Shown here one piece after another: positions 31,728 through 44,300 of a stretch of 64,000 bases of DNA. The stretch's first letter is position 1. Each line of letters begins with the position of its first letter. The DNA is taken from positions 6,292,900-6,356,899 of the forward strand of contig CM057150.1 of assembly GCA_029964075.1 (NCBI GenBank). Direction: 5' to 3'. The position numbers were made by a program, and so were the translations under genes. This DNA comes from Patiria pectinifera (lineage: Eukaryota > Echinodermata > Asteroidea > Valvatida > Asterinidae). Under the pieces are notes generated by a model. It searched no databases. It saw only the letters and a list, made by a program, of their open reading frames with translations, and was not told the DNA's origin.

Positions 31728-34700
31728 TGAAGCATGGAGCGGCGTTTATTAGACGAGATCGATATTGGGATAGTGTTTACTCTCCATTAAGGTCTTAAAT
31801 TTGAACTTTTTTCACCTGAATCATGCCACATGTTTCACATTGAAGTCGGTAGTATAAACGAATCTGGGCACGTGATCACTGTACACTCACAAGGCACCCT
31901 TCAATGGAGAAACCATTGTGCATGCTATTGTACAGAGCAACTGACCCCTGGTAGACTATCTGTTTGAAAGGGACCTTCGTAATAGAATTGATAGCGTACC
32001 AGGAATGGTCTAGTAAAACCAACAAGCGGGCAACCTCGTCGCCACGATGTCGAGCAGTACGCTCCGATCCCATTGCCTGCGCTCTCACCCTGAAGCTGGA
32101 TCATTTTGCATGTTCAAAAATCTTGTGTACATGCCGATTAGGTACGGAATAGTCTTTTTATTTATTTATTTATTTATTTCTGATCTTTTACATAGCATTT
32201 AAGCACATTGTCTAACCGCGGTCTTGGACAGCTGCAGCCAGATGCTTTATACATAGGTCATCATAGGCCACTTCCTTCACAAGATTCTGTGAAGCTCATC
32301 AGAGTATCCCAGCGTCCTGTTTGCAGGGTGGGGGGTACGAGCGAAGGATGGTTGTTCTAAGAATCTTTATGTTAAAAAATAACATAGAGGGCGCCCTTTT
32401 AATTTAGGACGTGTTAATGCCATGTTTGTGTTCGTCTCCCCCAATAAATATTATCATAATTTGTACGACTGTAGCAAAATGCTTCGGCATTCAAGTTATA
32501 TTCATTTCTCATTGCACTTCCGGTAAGACAGGAAGTACAGGTCAAGCAGCCTTATGTCCCGGCATCAATAGTATCTACCACGCCACAAAAAGGATCACGG
32601 TAACTCCATTCAGTGAAAAAGTTAAAGTTCAATGTAATTTTGTTCATGTTATTACCTTAAATTGCTTGAAATTCGCTTGCTTGATTACGTCACAAAAATG
32701 ACATAAAAATGTAACACCTTCGGACAAGGGTTCCGGTTCATACCACATTTCATCCTCATCCCTTGTCCTGGGTCGAAGAACTTTGTATTTTTTTGTGAGG
32801 AATATGTCTGTATTTGGATTCACCTAGTTTTGACCTTTCGGTACCTCCAAAAGGAAAGGTCAAGCGATTTTACTTTCTGAAATCTGCTCACAAATTTTCA
32901 TCTTCAAATGTATTTTTCATCAAACATGATTTTAAATTGTGTTCATAAGTTATCAATGAATGAAACTAGTTTATTAAAACTAACTCGCTTGTAATTTGAT
33001 GCATCGGACGTCATCATGACGTCACCTCTGTATCGGTTCGATTTTCTGCTGTGAACAGTTTTGAACAAAAGTCGCCGTGATTTTTTTTCCGGAAAAATAA
33101 AACAAAAGATAGACAGAAACTCGAACGATTCCTAAACAGTGAACGGGTGGTGAACGATCAACCACAAATAATTTATACGGGGATAATTTTTTCACCGAAT
33201 ATGTGATCACCCGTTTTAAACATAGTGTTTAAAACTGGCCAAGCACACATTTATTCACATAATAAAACACAACCACCAACGAAAGTAAGCACCTCGAAGT
33301 TAATGTAAATTAATCGTGCTCTGCTAAGACAATACATTTAATAAGCTTCTCCCTTCCTATAAATTGTTTTCTAAAGCTTAATAATCACTTAATACACTCT
33401 GCAATTTAATTGGTCCTGCAACTTGACAGATGTCGGCTGCTATGTACATATAGCGTAGAGATCAGAACTAGCGCGAGAACCAGCTCCGGGTTGTCAAAAG
33501 CTCTAGTAGTTCAGCTATTCCAGGCCTGGGCTATATCGGATAAAGAGAGTTGAACTATGGTAAACGAAAATGCTCAAACTTGCCCTAGGGCAATTCACAC
33601 TGAACCAGCGATATTTTCGAATGGAAAAAAAATACACACTTTATAAATAACTTCACCATGCATAATGTGCAATACATATTATGTCCACCTGTACATTGCA
33701 GCCAATTTTGTCAAGGAGTAAAAATCACGTTCGGAATAGTTGATAAAAATCATCATCCATACTCCAAACCGGTCTCAAACATAGTGTTTAAAACCGGCCA
33801 AGCACACATTTTTTTCCCATAATACGGGGCCCTGAGCATGTAACTTAAAAATTAATAAAAACAAAAACTAACAATTTAAAGGATTAAAAGTGAATAAAAT
33901 TATCAAAACAGATAGAAAATAAGAACATATAAAACTATTACCGTTAAATTATAATCATTAAATAAAAAAGACATGAACGGGTTTAACATAAACACTATAA
34001 ATGTGTATATGAAAACGACAATAGACAAAAGTGCAGATTAAGAAGATTAATTTAAGAATAAAATCACAAAATAAGTCCTACATGCAAACACAAACGAAAA
34101 ACAAGTTAAAAAAACTATTGTAAATAATAAAACCAGTAAAAATTAGTACACGCATCCCTAACATGCTAAAAACAAAAACAAAACAAGCAAGCAAGCAAGC
34201 CAACAAACAAACAAACAAGCACCCAAACATAACCTCCCTGGCGGAGCTAAGAATGTAATGCAATAAAGGCTGCATGAACTTGTTGCAATCGATGCACATG
34301 TTCCGGCCTCGAAAAAAAATCTAGATTTGATCCTATCGACTGTTCATTAATTCCGAGTTTTAAGTTACAGAAATGTGCATTTGGCCTTAATTACCGAATT
34401 CGACATCACGCGTGCAAAATTGTTATGATGTTATTAATAAGCAAAGTAAAGAGAATTCATTTCTTCGCAGGATGTGTCGTTAATAGGCAAAAAGATAATT
34501 TTTAAAATAATTTTAAATATAACGTGACGTAGCAAATCTCTGCCCTCACCTAAACTATGTACATACGCGAGGCCCAACGCCAAAATGGGCTTCAAATCCA
34601 AATAGCGATTGGCAGTACGCCTAGAAACACATGCGAGCTGAAAATGTTCAGGGAATTAAAAAATAAAAGTGGAGGCCTTCCGTCGGCAAATACAACACAT

Positions 34701-34810
34701 TTTTTTTTACCAGAAAACACCTGAACCAGTCGCTAACATATCCAAATGGCAGCGTAAAAGAACCGGGAGGAATCTTGTTCAGATTAGTCACGTGATATTG
34801 GTGCCCAGTC
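31728..34810. other. Intergenic, no gene recognised
   Basis: TTTA microsatellite at 32156-32179. The stretch 32205-32345 matches 13075-13200 and 13545-13585 (dispersed repeat). TTTAAACATAGTGTTTAAAA with GGCCAAGCACACATTT occurs twice, near 33213-33252 and 33778-33811. An AAGC/AAAC microsatellite is at 34180-34220. Sequence at 34255-34440 is a weak relative of the 9780-10029 block upstream of GPCR copy 1. No coding exon could be supported. Confidence 0.45.
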
Positions 34811-35003
34811 GCAGTGGCGTAGCCACGGGGCGCGTGGGGTTGACAGCCCCCCCATGAAACCTTGTCGCCCCCAGTCGCCCCCACTGAGATTTTGAGTTTC
34901 TAAAAACTTATCATTGATCCACATGACCCCCATGAAATGTTCCAGCCCCCCAGCGCCAACCCCCCAACCCCCGCCACTAAAAAATTCCTGGCTATGCCAC
35001 TGC
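34811..35003. repeat. MITE with CAGTGGCGTAGCCA ends
   Basis: The left end CAGTGGCGTAGCCACGGGG and the inverted right end CTGGCTATGCCACTG bracket C-rich sequence. Ends of this kind mark a common short dispersed element. A diverged relative spans about 59480-59965. Confidence 0.65.
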
Positions 35004-35219
35004 CCAGCCGACCGTAGTTTCGTCAAAATAGGCCTTGGGATAAGTTCCGGCCTTAAGGGCCATCTGGTACCCATCGTTACGGCCGTGTGTTAATTCACAA
35101 TTTAGCATGGACATGCATGTGGTATCAATATTGAACAGTGCACATTTTTCCAAGATTTTATTAATGGGCAGAGGAAGGAAAAACCATTTGCTCACAGGTG
35201 ATGTCGTAATAAAGCAAAC

Positions 35220-35480
35220 AAAGAGTTATTCAGAAATTCCCCCTCACACGACCCTTTGAGTCTCACCTTGCAATGTTATCATCCTGCATCGACAACATCA
35301 GCTTCGTGATGGTATTCAATAGTAAACGGGTTGCCATACGGCTACCGTTTAAAATAAATTCCTACACCAAAAGGCCAGCTCTCAGATTGAACGTTCTGGC
35401 GTTAGAGGCAAGAAAGCTGCTATGGTTTTCCTTTTAAAATTAAGTAAAAACAATTTGGCAATTGACAACGAGACAGGAAA
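35220..35480. repeat. GPCR-upstream repeat block, copy near GPCR 2
   Basis: TTCCCCCTCACACGACCC, GAGTCTCACC, GCCATACGGCTACCGTTT and GATTGAACGTTCTGGCGTTA match the block at 10030-10300 and 58800-59040. It places the same element 0.3-0.6 kb ahead of the leader exon of copy 2. Confidence 0.55.
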
Positions 35481-35753
35481 CTTCGTGGTGTTCAGTTCAA
35501 CTTGAAGCGAACGGCAAACAAGCTGGCAATTGCAGGTGATTATACGGTAGTTTTGCATTTTTTTTGTGTTGGCAATGTATTGTGTCGTAGCCGTGTGCTT
35601 TTCAATGCTTGAAACTTAATGGAACTATAACCGATGTACCAACAAACTTAATGCAACGCTTAATATGTTAGTTACAAAGAACATGAAGTGGATCTGTTTC
35701 CACAATGAAGTTATTAATTGGTCGATTTGTTTCAATTTGTTGTTTACCTACAG

Positions 35754-35808
35754 GCCTTCTACAAAGATCGCAAAGCATCTGGAATTCCGCCCTCCATTTA
35801 TGTACCAG
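35754..35808 (+). other. 5' leader exon of GPCR copy 2
   Basis: A 55-base block with acceptor TTTACCTACAG ahead and donor CCAG/GTAAGA after it, homologous to 14568-14624 and 59279-59333. The coding exon acceptor is CTATTTCAG, ending at 36018. In-frame stops between the splice site and ATG 36038 show that this block is leader in this copy. Confidence 0.65.
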
Positions 35809-36037
35809 GTAAGATGTAATACCTAACTTTGTACAGACAGATGCCCAGCAACTGAGTATAGGCCTATGCCTACATGTTTGAAAATAAAAGGAACTTTATA
35901 TCAAGTGGCGGTTAACTGATGAAGGTCTACTTACTTTCGGATTATTTTTAGAAGAAAAACAAACAATATTTGAAGTGACAACAAAACTTAGTTCGTATTC
36001 TGTTATCCTCTATTTCAGATTGTAGAGTATCTGAAAA

Positions 36038-36958
36038 ATGGCCGTAAATCCCCGTACGATGATCGACGTGCTGCAGTATTGTATAAGTGGCGTCTGTTCA
36101 CTGGCTATGCTCGAAAATCTCCTTGCGATTGCAGTGTTTGCTGGGACCAAAAAGCTCCGCATCAAGTACTACGCCTTCGTGTTCAACCTGGCGCTGGCCG
36201 ACTTGATCTTCTCCGTCTTAGCCATATCATATCCTTGGCAGCCGACAAAAGACGTTTTCAACGGCCTTGTCACCGGAGCTTACATAGTCTCCATTTTGAC
36301 TATTCTGGCCGTTGCTATCAATCGTTATCTGGCGCTGTCCCTCATGCCACCGGCTCGCTACGATTCACTGGTGACTATGTATCGCTTGATTGGGGTTTGT
36401 ATCATTTTATGGTGTTCAAGTCTCGTGTATGGCTTGGTGATTTATAACGCTGTCCCAAGATGGGTTTTGTATGGGGTACACGAATTTGGAGGCTCATTGG
36501 CAGGGTGCATCGTGTGGGCTATCACCGCTCTTGTTTATTACTTGGCTTTCCGTAAGATCAAACATTACACTCCACCTCTTGCATCCGCAGCAGGCATCAG
36601 TGCGAACGAGGAGCAACATCAAACCCGAGTCCAGCAGACTCGTCGTTTATTGGTCATGTTTGTTCTCATTCTGGTGGTATCATTTGTTTCTTGGGCTCCT
36701 GCTTTCGCGCTGATGATGTATGTATTTTTTAATCCATCTCTTAGGCAGGATGGAGTCTTCGTGGCGTGGGTTTGGGGGACTTACTTGCTGTACACTCTCT
36801 CTACCTTGATCAATCCGTTGATATACTTGTGGCGATTGGATGGTTTCAGAGAGGGGTTTTATGCCATGTTCTGTCGTTGTGTCATTAAGGCAGAACCTAA
36901 CCAAATTGAAGCTGAACTGACTACTAATGAGAATACCCTTGCTGAGACTGGTTTGTAA
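36038..36958 (+). CDS. Class A GPCR, MECA-like, copy 2
   Basis: The product is an intact single-exon seven-transmembrane receptor of 306 residues, closest to copy 1. The start is ATG 36038, 19 bases after the splice acceptor. Seen: LENLLAIAVF in TM1, LADLIFS in TM2, INRYLALSLM at the end of TM3, an ECL2 without cysteine (NAVPRWVLYGVHEFGG), no TM5 proline (WAITALVYYLAFRKIKHY), an intracellular loop 3 of about 30 residues with TRVQQTRRLL leading into TM6, SWAPAFAL in TM6, NPLIYLW in TM7, MFCRC and a tail ending AETGL. These are traits of the melanocortin/EDG/cannabinoid branch. The extracellular ends (residues 5-12, around 65-75 and the TM6-TM7 loop) differ most from copy 1, which suggests divergence of ligand binding. 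Ligand unknown. Confidence 0.9.
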   Translation: MAVNPRTMIDVLQYCISGVCSLAMLENLLAIAVFAGTKKLRIKYYAFVFNLALADLIFSVLAISYPWQPTKDVFNGLVTGAYIVSILTILAVAINRYLALSLMPPARYDSLVTMYRLIGVCIILWCSSLVYGLVIYNAVPRWVLYGVHEFGGSLAGCIVWAITALVYYLAFRKIKHYTPPLASAAGISANEEQHQTRVQQTRRLLVMFVLILVVSFVSWAPAFALMMYVFFNPSLRQDGVFVAWVWGTYLLYTLSTLINPLIYLWRLDGFREGFYAMFCRCVIKAEPNQIEAELTTNENTLAETGL

Positions 36959-38430
36959 AAGAAGAGGTGCATTATCATGGGAGAACTTTCAGAATTTTAG
37001 TGCAAGACCAACTTTGAGACATCTTTCAGTTACAGCACAGAAGCAACCTATTTTCTCTTCAAAGCTTTCCATCCGTTAACCTAAATGTTGCTTTACGCTA
37101 AATTTTGAAGAAGACAAAACTAGGACAAAACAAGTAGTAACGGGAATTTTCCGTCAGAAATTCGTGATAACAAATTGTATATTATTACAAAGCGAACATA
37201 ATACAATGTTTACTAATCGTGGTAAACTTATTATATTGACATCATAGTATCATAATATCTTCTTTTTTTTAAATGCCTAGAACAAACTCGACACAAAATC
37301 TTGGTCAGGATTGGCCCGATACTCTTTGGGTCGCAGTAGCATTTTATTTCCGCGAAAAAAAAATGGATCACGAAAACGTTTTTTTCTGGTCAAGAAGGAG
37401 TTTCGGGAAGAGTTAATTTTAGCCGGAAAGTTTCAGGTCAAATCTGTCATGGATTTGGATAGAATCCCGACCTGTGACCTGTGACACGATCCAAATATCC
37501 TGAACGCATTACTTATACCTGTCCTCATACAAACACCCACACTCTCACCTGCACAGTATGTATTGGTCATTTCACATTGAACATTTCTAAGTGCACTAGA
37601 ACTTACTGGTTCGTTGCTCTAAGATGTTATTTTGTCATCCATAGCCATGTTGCTATTTCTGAGAATCAACGAAATCAAGATGCATGACTTTTTTTTCATC
37701 CTTTCTTAAGTATCTCTTATCCAACTGCACCCTGTTTCCACAGTATATAAACACTGCTCCACGAGCAGTTCCGCAGTTCCACTTCATAATTATTCGTTCT
37801 ATAGTTCACAGTCCGAAAGTCGTTCAACTTCAGTTTTCTCAGTTCACTAACAGTTTACTTCAAGTAGTTCAGTTAACAAAGTGCACAAAATTAACATGGC
37901 AACACTTCGCCTATCGAAATTATTGGGTTTTTGGTCCAGTAATGATATATACAATAAAACAAGTATTTAAATGTCGCATAAATGCAATTGGAAATAAAGT
38001 ATATGGGTATTATAATAGTTTATGAAGGTTTTTGTATTACTTTTACGCGATGAACATAAATGGATGAAGGCATTTTTGCGCAGAAATATTAGCTTTATAT
38101 TTTCAAGGCCCCAACTTAGCTTTAAAATATGACTAGTGTAAATACTTGAAAACTAGGGCATTTACTCCTTTTTATTCACACAAAACGACGTAAAACGTAT
38201 AGTCTAGCAAAAGCTAACAGCAAAAAGTAAAATACTTTCAGATGTTAGTAAATTTTACTTTTAACTATAATACTTTGTTTTTACGAAGATCTGAACCGTG
38301 AAAGGCCATTAATATGGATGATAAATTCAAAATTAACTTTAACATAAATATAAAGACATGCATGACTGTCTAAATTATTGAAGAAAAGTAGGGACAAAAT
38401 GTTTGACCTGAGCGTGAGGTTGCAACGTGA
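36959..38430. other. 3' flank of GPCR copy 2 and intergenic DNA
   Basis: Bases 36959-37480 are a diverged version of the 3' flank of copies 1, 3 and 4 (for example GATACTCTTTGGGTCG near 37319 against GATACTCTTCGGGGTC near 16136). A candidate promoter lies at 37744. AGGGCATTTACTCCTTTTTA near 38155 belongs to the AGTAAATG satellite family. No exon is visible. Confidence 0.45.
37744..37750 (+). promoter_or_regulatory. Candidate TATA box
   Basis: TATATAA, followed by a leader-like stretch rich in CAGTTC/AGTTCA (37755-37890), then an ATG at 37896 opening a frame of only about 24 codons (MATLRLSKLLGFW...). The arrangement looks like a core promoter and leader, but no gene body could be joined to it. 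Confidence 0.3.
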
Positions 38431-38734
38431 TTGGCTGACTGTCGAGAAGAGAATTCCCGGACCCCCAAATCCCTGTACTGCATCCTTTGGCGCCGACGTA
38501 CGTGTGCGGACGTGAGCGTACGTTCGTACACGTTAATATGCGACGACCGCCTTATACTGTATGGTCTACGCTTTAGAAAGACTGGCGTGAACGAGAACGA
38601 TGGCGAAGGGAGACGAGCCTTTGTTCACTGGAACGGAGTGCCCATCTCTCTTTCGAAGCGATTGGGCCAGACTCGAGTCCATGAAATGCTGCCGTGGGGG
38701 TATGGTCCATGAAATGCTGCTGTGGGGCTATCGC

Positions 38735-38915
38735 CAAACCCAGCAATGAATAATGCCGGTACCCATTTAACAACTGGGTAGAGAGGAATAATTGAGGTAA
38801 AGCGCCTTACTCAAGGGCACAACACACATGGCCACGGCGGGGCTCGAACCCACAATCTCACGACACATGAATCCTGTGCCCTTCCAAGAGACCACACATG
38901 CCCACAATGACGAAT
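38735..38915 (-). repeat. tRNA-derived SINE
   Basis: On the minus strand: a tRNA-like head with B box GGGTTCGAGCCCCGCC, then a body TGCCCTTGAGTAAGGCGCTT, CTACCCAGTTGTTAAATGGG and TACC. The same body (CCTTGGGCAAGGCACTTTG, TAAATGGGTACC) recurs at 46810-46985 and 47205-47262. A small duplicated segment (TCCATGAAATGCTGC, twice) lies at 38680-38722. Confidence 0.7.
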
Positions 38916-38990
38916 GACGTACGTATGACGTATCTCGGCTTATTCGCTCTACTTTTCCCTTATTTGAAACATCAATCAAATATTTATGAA

Positions 38991-39088
38991 TCAAATTAGG
39001 TTTTTGCCCTTCACCGACGTTTAAAAACTGTATACTCAGTGTGTTACCTCCCGAATGAAAGTGAAGGGCAAAAACCTAATTTGATTGA
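38991..39088. repeat. Short fold-back MITE
   Basis: Inverted ends ATCAAATTAGGTTTTTGCCC and GGGCAAAAACCTAATTTGAT are perfect over at least 22 bases around about 50 bases of unrelated sequence. Confidence 0.75.
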
Positions 39089-39359
39089 TATCACCCCGAC
39101 GCAAAATTCCATCTTATAATTTCAAGTATCGTTAGCATTTTGTAAATTGAAATGAACAATTACTGTTTAAAAGTTTTTATGTATTTTTCAGTAAAAAGAA
39201 ACTCGTCAATACAAACTATTTCGAGAAACTATACTCGCTTTACACGTTGAGGCTCCTATTCGAAGTGCCTGGAAGATAGGTTTCTCGTAAAATCTCGTAC
39301 ATTCTCGGGGTCAACTTACACGCTCTATAATGGCGAGTAGGGTTGGTCAGACGCCATTG

Positions 39360-39785
39360 GATGCAAGGCTTTTGGCGTTATAGGCCTACAGGTTAGGGCA
39401 GGCTCAATACTGAGTTCAGTATCAGAAAAGTTGCTGAAGCTCATTCAATCAGTTGCTTCATATTGTACGAAATTAAGTGTTGTCGAAACAAGACTGCAGG
39501 ATTACAAGCAAAGCCGTGAGTCTCAGTGTTGACGTGAGGGTGAATTTCTAAATAATTCTTGGTTTGCTTTATTACCACACGACCCGAAATAGTTCTTTCT
39601 TACTTTGCTCATCAATAAATTCATGACAATATTGCATGCAAGATCAGTGCCGAATTTGCATTGCATTATGGTAATCGAAGGCCAATGCTCTTTCTAGGCC
39701 GGAATATGTGCATAACATTGCATAAACAACAGGTGCATGCATTTATCGCATCACATTATTGCAGATTATTTGGTTAACGGAACGC
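39360..39785 (-). repeat. GPCR-upstream repeat block, inverted solo copy
   Basis: Read on the minus strand it carries GAATTATTTAGAAATTCACC, CTCACGGCTTTGCTTGTAAT and GCATTGGCCTTCGATTACC, related to the blocks upstream of GPCR copies 1-3. No receptor exon is next to it. Bases 39786-41362 hold no other recognisable gene; a 24-base tandem pair (GAGTTGGCCATTTTTGTC) is at 40194-40239. Confidence 0.5.
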
Positions 39786-41362
39786 ACACTCAATTCCCAG
39801 GCCTATTCTGACCAATATAAGGCCATGTCGCCGCAATTAACGAAACCAGACAGGATTCCTCCCGTTTCCGAAAATGTCCGAAGTTTTCCAAACACCAACA
39901 CCTTTTCCTTGTCACTCGAGTGCTTTTGTTTTAAGTCCTGATAACTCTTCAGTTCCTTGTTACTTGAAATTGAAACTTGCACTTGCTACATTTTCTGCCA
40001 GGGGCAATGTCCATCTGTATTTGGATTTAAAGCCCATCTAGGCGTTGTGCAAGGACGAACGATCTTCTGCGTTTTGTTTGGGGGTTTTTGCGTGATGATA
40101 ACTGACCTAAAATGAATAAGAAACGCGAGGTAACCATGAAGGTTCTATTTGTGCCAAATGTTCGTGGGTGAACGTGTGGGTGTTATTTACGCGAGTTGGC
40201 CATTTTTGTCCTTATTCACGAGTTGGCCATTTTTGTCGAGTTCCCTAAATGTATCTTACTAATTGTTAACTGTTGAATGGGATGGAGCCAGACTATTTAT
40301 GCAGGCACAATGCAGCCTTATTTTACTGTCTTTTTTTTTTAAATGGCTTTAAACATTAGAGAATGATTAATTGCAAATTTTAGATTATGCATTGAAGCAC
40401 ACTGGAATTTATTATAAATTAAGTTGCTTTCATTTCTCTTCGCAAGTACAAAACATTAAGATTTTACCTAACTTTCATTTCAATATAAAGCCCATGGGTT
40501 GTTTGGTGAGCGCATGAGGGCATTTTTATTTTGTTTACTATCTTTTTTGTGTGTATTATTTGAGTATTTACTTCCTTTTTTGGGTGGGGGGTGCGTGGTT
40601 ATCTTGTAAATCAAGTATCTCTAAAGGGTGGGGAGGAAATGTTTTGATGGTTTTACTTAGCAGGCTCGCGTCTTCAATGGATACCCCACACACACACCAT
40701 TCAAGTTACGGTTACGTTTCATTATGGGTTACCCCGCCTTCGCCAGGGTTGCGATCCGTTCAGGTTACCCTCCATTAGGTTAATATACCCCGTGAGGGTT
40801 AAGGTTGGCCTGAGCCAGTTTCATTGTCTGAATATCATGCACATCAATTACCACATACACTTTGGATGAGGCTATGCCCTGTACATGCTAATACAAGTGG
40901 CATCCTTCCACTGTCTCAGGCAAATAGGACCCATTTTTCAACCGTAACTTTATCAAGCCTGCCCTCAGATGGAAGCCCCTCAAACCAGGGAGTTGATCCT
41001 TGGCCATATTTACTTAATTCCACCGATTTTAAAGCCAAACAGTTTCAGTTTTGAAAAGAAGTCGCGGGGGTACTTTTTATGCTAATGAGCTCGCGCAAAA
41101 ATTCTTACTTGAATTAGTGCACTGCACCTTGCTGACTTAGCCAGCCTCGTTTTCAAACGTGGAAGTGCGCAGATCGATTCTAAACTCGTCGCAGTGGGAT
41201 TCCCTATTGCATAAACTTTGACCGGAGTTCCAAAGATCAGAAGTCGCGGATATTATCCAAGTGGGCCCTGCATTCTGTAAATGTACCACGTACCCTGTCT
41301 GTCTGAGTTCATCGTCAGCGAGCTTTTGTCAGCCAGACGTACAGCATCAGGCACCAAATAAA

Positions 41363-44300
41363 ATGGCTGTTTTGAGTGGTGATTGGTATCAGAATGTGAC
41401 CACAGTGTTGGTTGCTTTGGCAATCCTAGGGCTGTATGCCTTGTACAAGAGCTCAAAGCGACCCCCTAACTTTCCACCAGGGCCGTTTGCTCTACCTATT
41501 GTGGGGAACGTTACAGGTGAGTCGGCACTTGTTGGACATGCACCGTGGAAGCTACAGCACAGGTGGGGGCGGGATTGCATTGACTGAGAGAGACAGATGG
41601 AAACATTTGTCAAGCTTTATTCGTGCGTTCTGATAACACTGCTTTCCCTGTTGTGCTGTGACTGGCAATGTTTGTATCTCCTATCAATAGTCGCCAGGGC
41701 TCTATACCATGGCACCTGTCCGGGTAGCCCCGTGAACGTGGCGTTGTAAACACCGCCATCACGCTCCGTCCTCGCGTAAATACACTCGAGATTCATTGTC
41801 ACGCGACACGTCCGTTCACATAAGTATAATAAGCCTCTGTACTAACGACATCACACTTTGTTTACATGTGCACTTTCCTATGGAGCCAGTGGGGGCCCAC
41901 GGCCCACTGAGCACCATAGGATCTAGAAAGCACACACGTAAACAAAGTGTGACGTCATTAGTAGAGGCTTATTAACCATGTATAATGTTGCCCTATAGGT
42001 TAATCATTTACTTGTTAGGCTTCCTGTGAATTGACGCGAGTGTTAATCTGTCATTGCCAAGAAATTTGATGAAAAATACGGCACAACGAACGTGTTCAAA
42101 ATGATCAAATTGTATTCTGTGTATTTGTTTGTATGTTCATGTTGTGTTCCTTCGATTTGTATGTCTCATCATTTCACTCAGTATTTCTTTAATTAGTTAC
42201 TATTTTAAGGCACTTTATATAAGCTTCGGATTCCAGAATATGCATCCATGTATGTGCCGGCAATTGTATTATATTGTTATTCCTTGTTCAATTGTCATGT
42301 GCAGAATGGAAATAAATGTGAACTGAACTGAATTGTCATGCATGACCTCTTGCTACACTGCTAGAGCTTTTTGTGCACTCGCATTTGGTGTTGGTTTAAA
42401 CATAGAGCTTCTTTGCTCTATAGTTCAACCCTTAAGGACAGGTTGTAATTCCTCCACACATAGAACAAGTGGCCCGCATGACTGCACAGCTTTTGTGTGG
42501 TAGCGGGACTGCACAAAAGCAGCAGCTGTGGAACCACCCACTAGCCGAGTGCCGCGGCATACCACAGCTGGCAACTGCGTTCCAATGAGGATTAGCGGCC
42601 GCGGCCATGACCTCTTCCCGAGCGCACGGGGTTTTAAAGGGATACTGTGTCCTGTAACAGCCCAATTGGGTTTCAAAACAACCTTTGAACGAAATGATGT
42701 TAATCGGAAAGAACATTTAAAAGAAGAATATAAACATTCCTCCATGATCCACCCAACTATCCTTTCAAAACTGGGCTTTTTTGTGTTATTCCTATATTAT
42801 GCGTGCGAGAACGACTTTCGGGGTCCACTTTTGCGACCCCCAAAAGTCGAGCTGTTTTGGGTGCTAGTTGTGATTTCAATCATTTCATCCGTAAAGTGTT
42901 CGCCTCTTGCGGACTTGTAAGAAACCACGGTGCTGTATACGTACGTTATAATAGACACACACAACGTGTATATCGTACATTGAAATAATACGACAGGAAT
43001 AACGTATTTGTACTCCGTCGTGTCCGATGTAAACAACCGGGCTTTTTTTTGTTTCGTATCGAAACGGTAAGACATGCATTAGGTTGGTTTCCTTTCAACC
43101 AGATGTTTGAAATAGAATACGTAAACAATCCAAAACAAGACATTTTCGGGGATTTCAGGACCTAGTGCTCCTTTAAATACCTGCGGAACAGCCATCATAG
43201 AGGGCAATGCCCTTTTTCAGTTTTGCTAGGATATGCAGGAGTGGACCTTTTGTGCATTTATATATACAGTTGACTCTCGTTAGTACAAACTCTGTTAATA
43301 CAACATTCTGGTTATAACAAGCATAAAGCCTTGGTCCCGACCGTGCATTTATATGCTCAATGAATGTGACTGATGTTCCTCTTAATACAAAATTCTGATA
43401 TAACAAACAATTAGGCTAGGTCTGAACGAGTTTGATATAATGAGACTCGACTGTAGTTACTGAATTAAAATAACAAAACATGCGCTCTAAGAAGGTCACT
43501 ACCTATACAGTTTATGGTCGGGAGAGTCAAAAACGTAAAACTAAATAGGGTTTTCCTTCTCCAACAGAAACGGGGACCGTAACTACACAATCGCCTTCAG
43601 AATACTGCATGAATTGTGCTATTATATAACTTCGTGCGCCTTTTTTTTTTCTTTTCGGACCAGCATTTATGTCCAAAACTGCGATGGCGGTCATGGGCGA
43701 TTTGCATAAGAAATACGGAGATGTCTTCTCACTAAGATTTGGTAATGGGAACGTGATTGTACTGAACAGCATTCAGATCGTCCGAGAAGCACTGGTGAAG
43801 AAGGCCGTGGAGTTTGCGGGTCGACCACAGTCATACTCAGGTACGTGTACGAGGAACCTCAGGTTTGATTGGACAGTAGAACTTCCACAGACGTGATTAT
43901 CTCCTGCGGTTAATAAATTAGGAATCTCCAAACAATTGTCATTGGAACCTTTGGCATCTGGTCCCAAACATGCACCCTGTGAAATTATTCTGCCAGAAAT
44001 GGTTTTGAAAGTAACTGTCAAGTATTTTCTCAAGACCTTAGATAAATGGGATAGTTCTGTCTTCAACTCAGTAAATAAGGCAAACAGAAACGGATTTGAT
44101 TTTAACTTCAAGAGCAAAAGCACAAATCATTGAAGGTGGTTTAAAAAAAACCTGTGTACCTGGACACTTTTTTAAAAGTGTGTTAACAACGTAATCCAGT
44201 TATGAGGCCTCAGAAGTTGCTTGTATGTACTATATGTCTTCTCCTTTTGTCATAGGCCAAAATTTGAACAGGATATTACTGTATGCAATCTACTTGTAAT

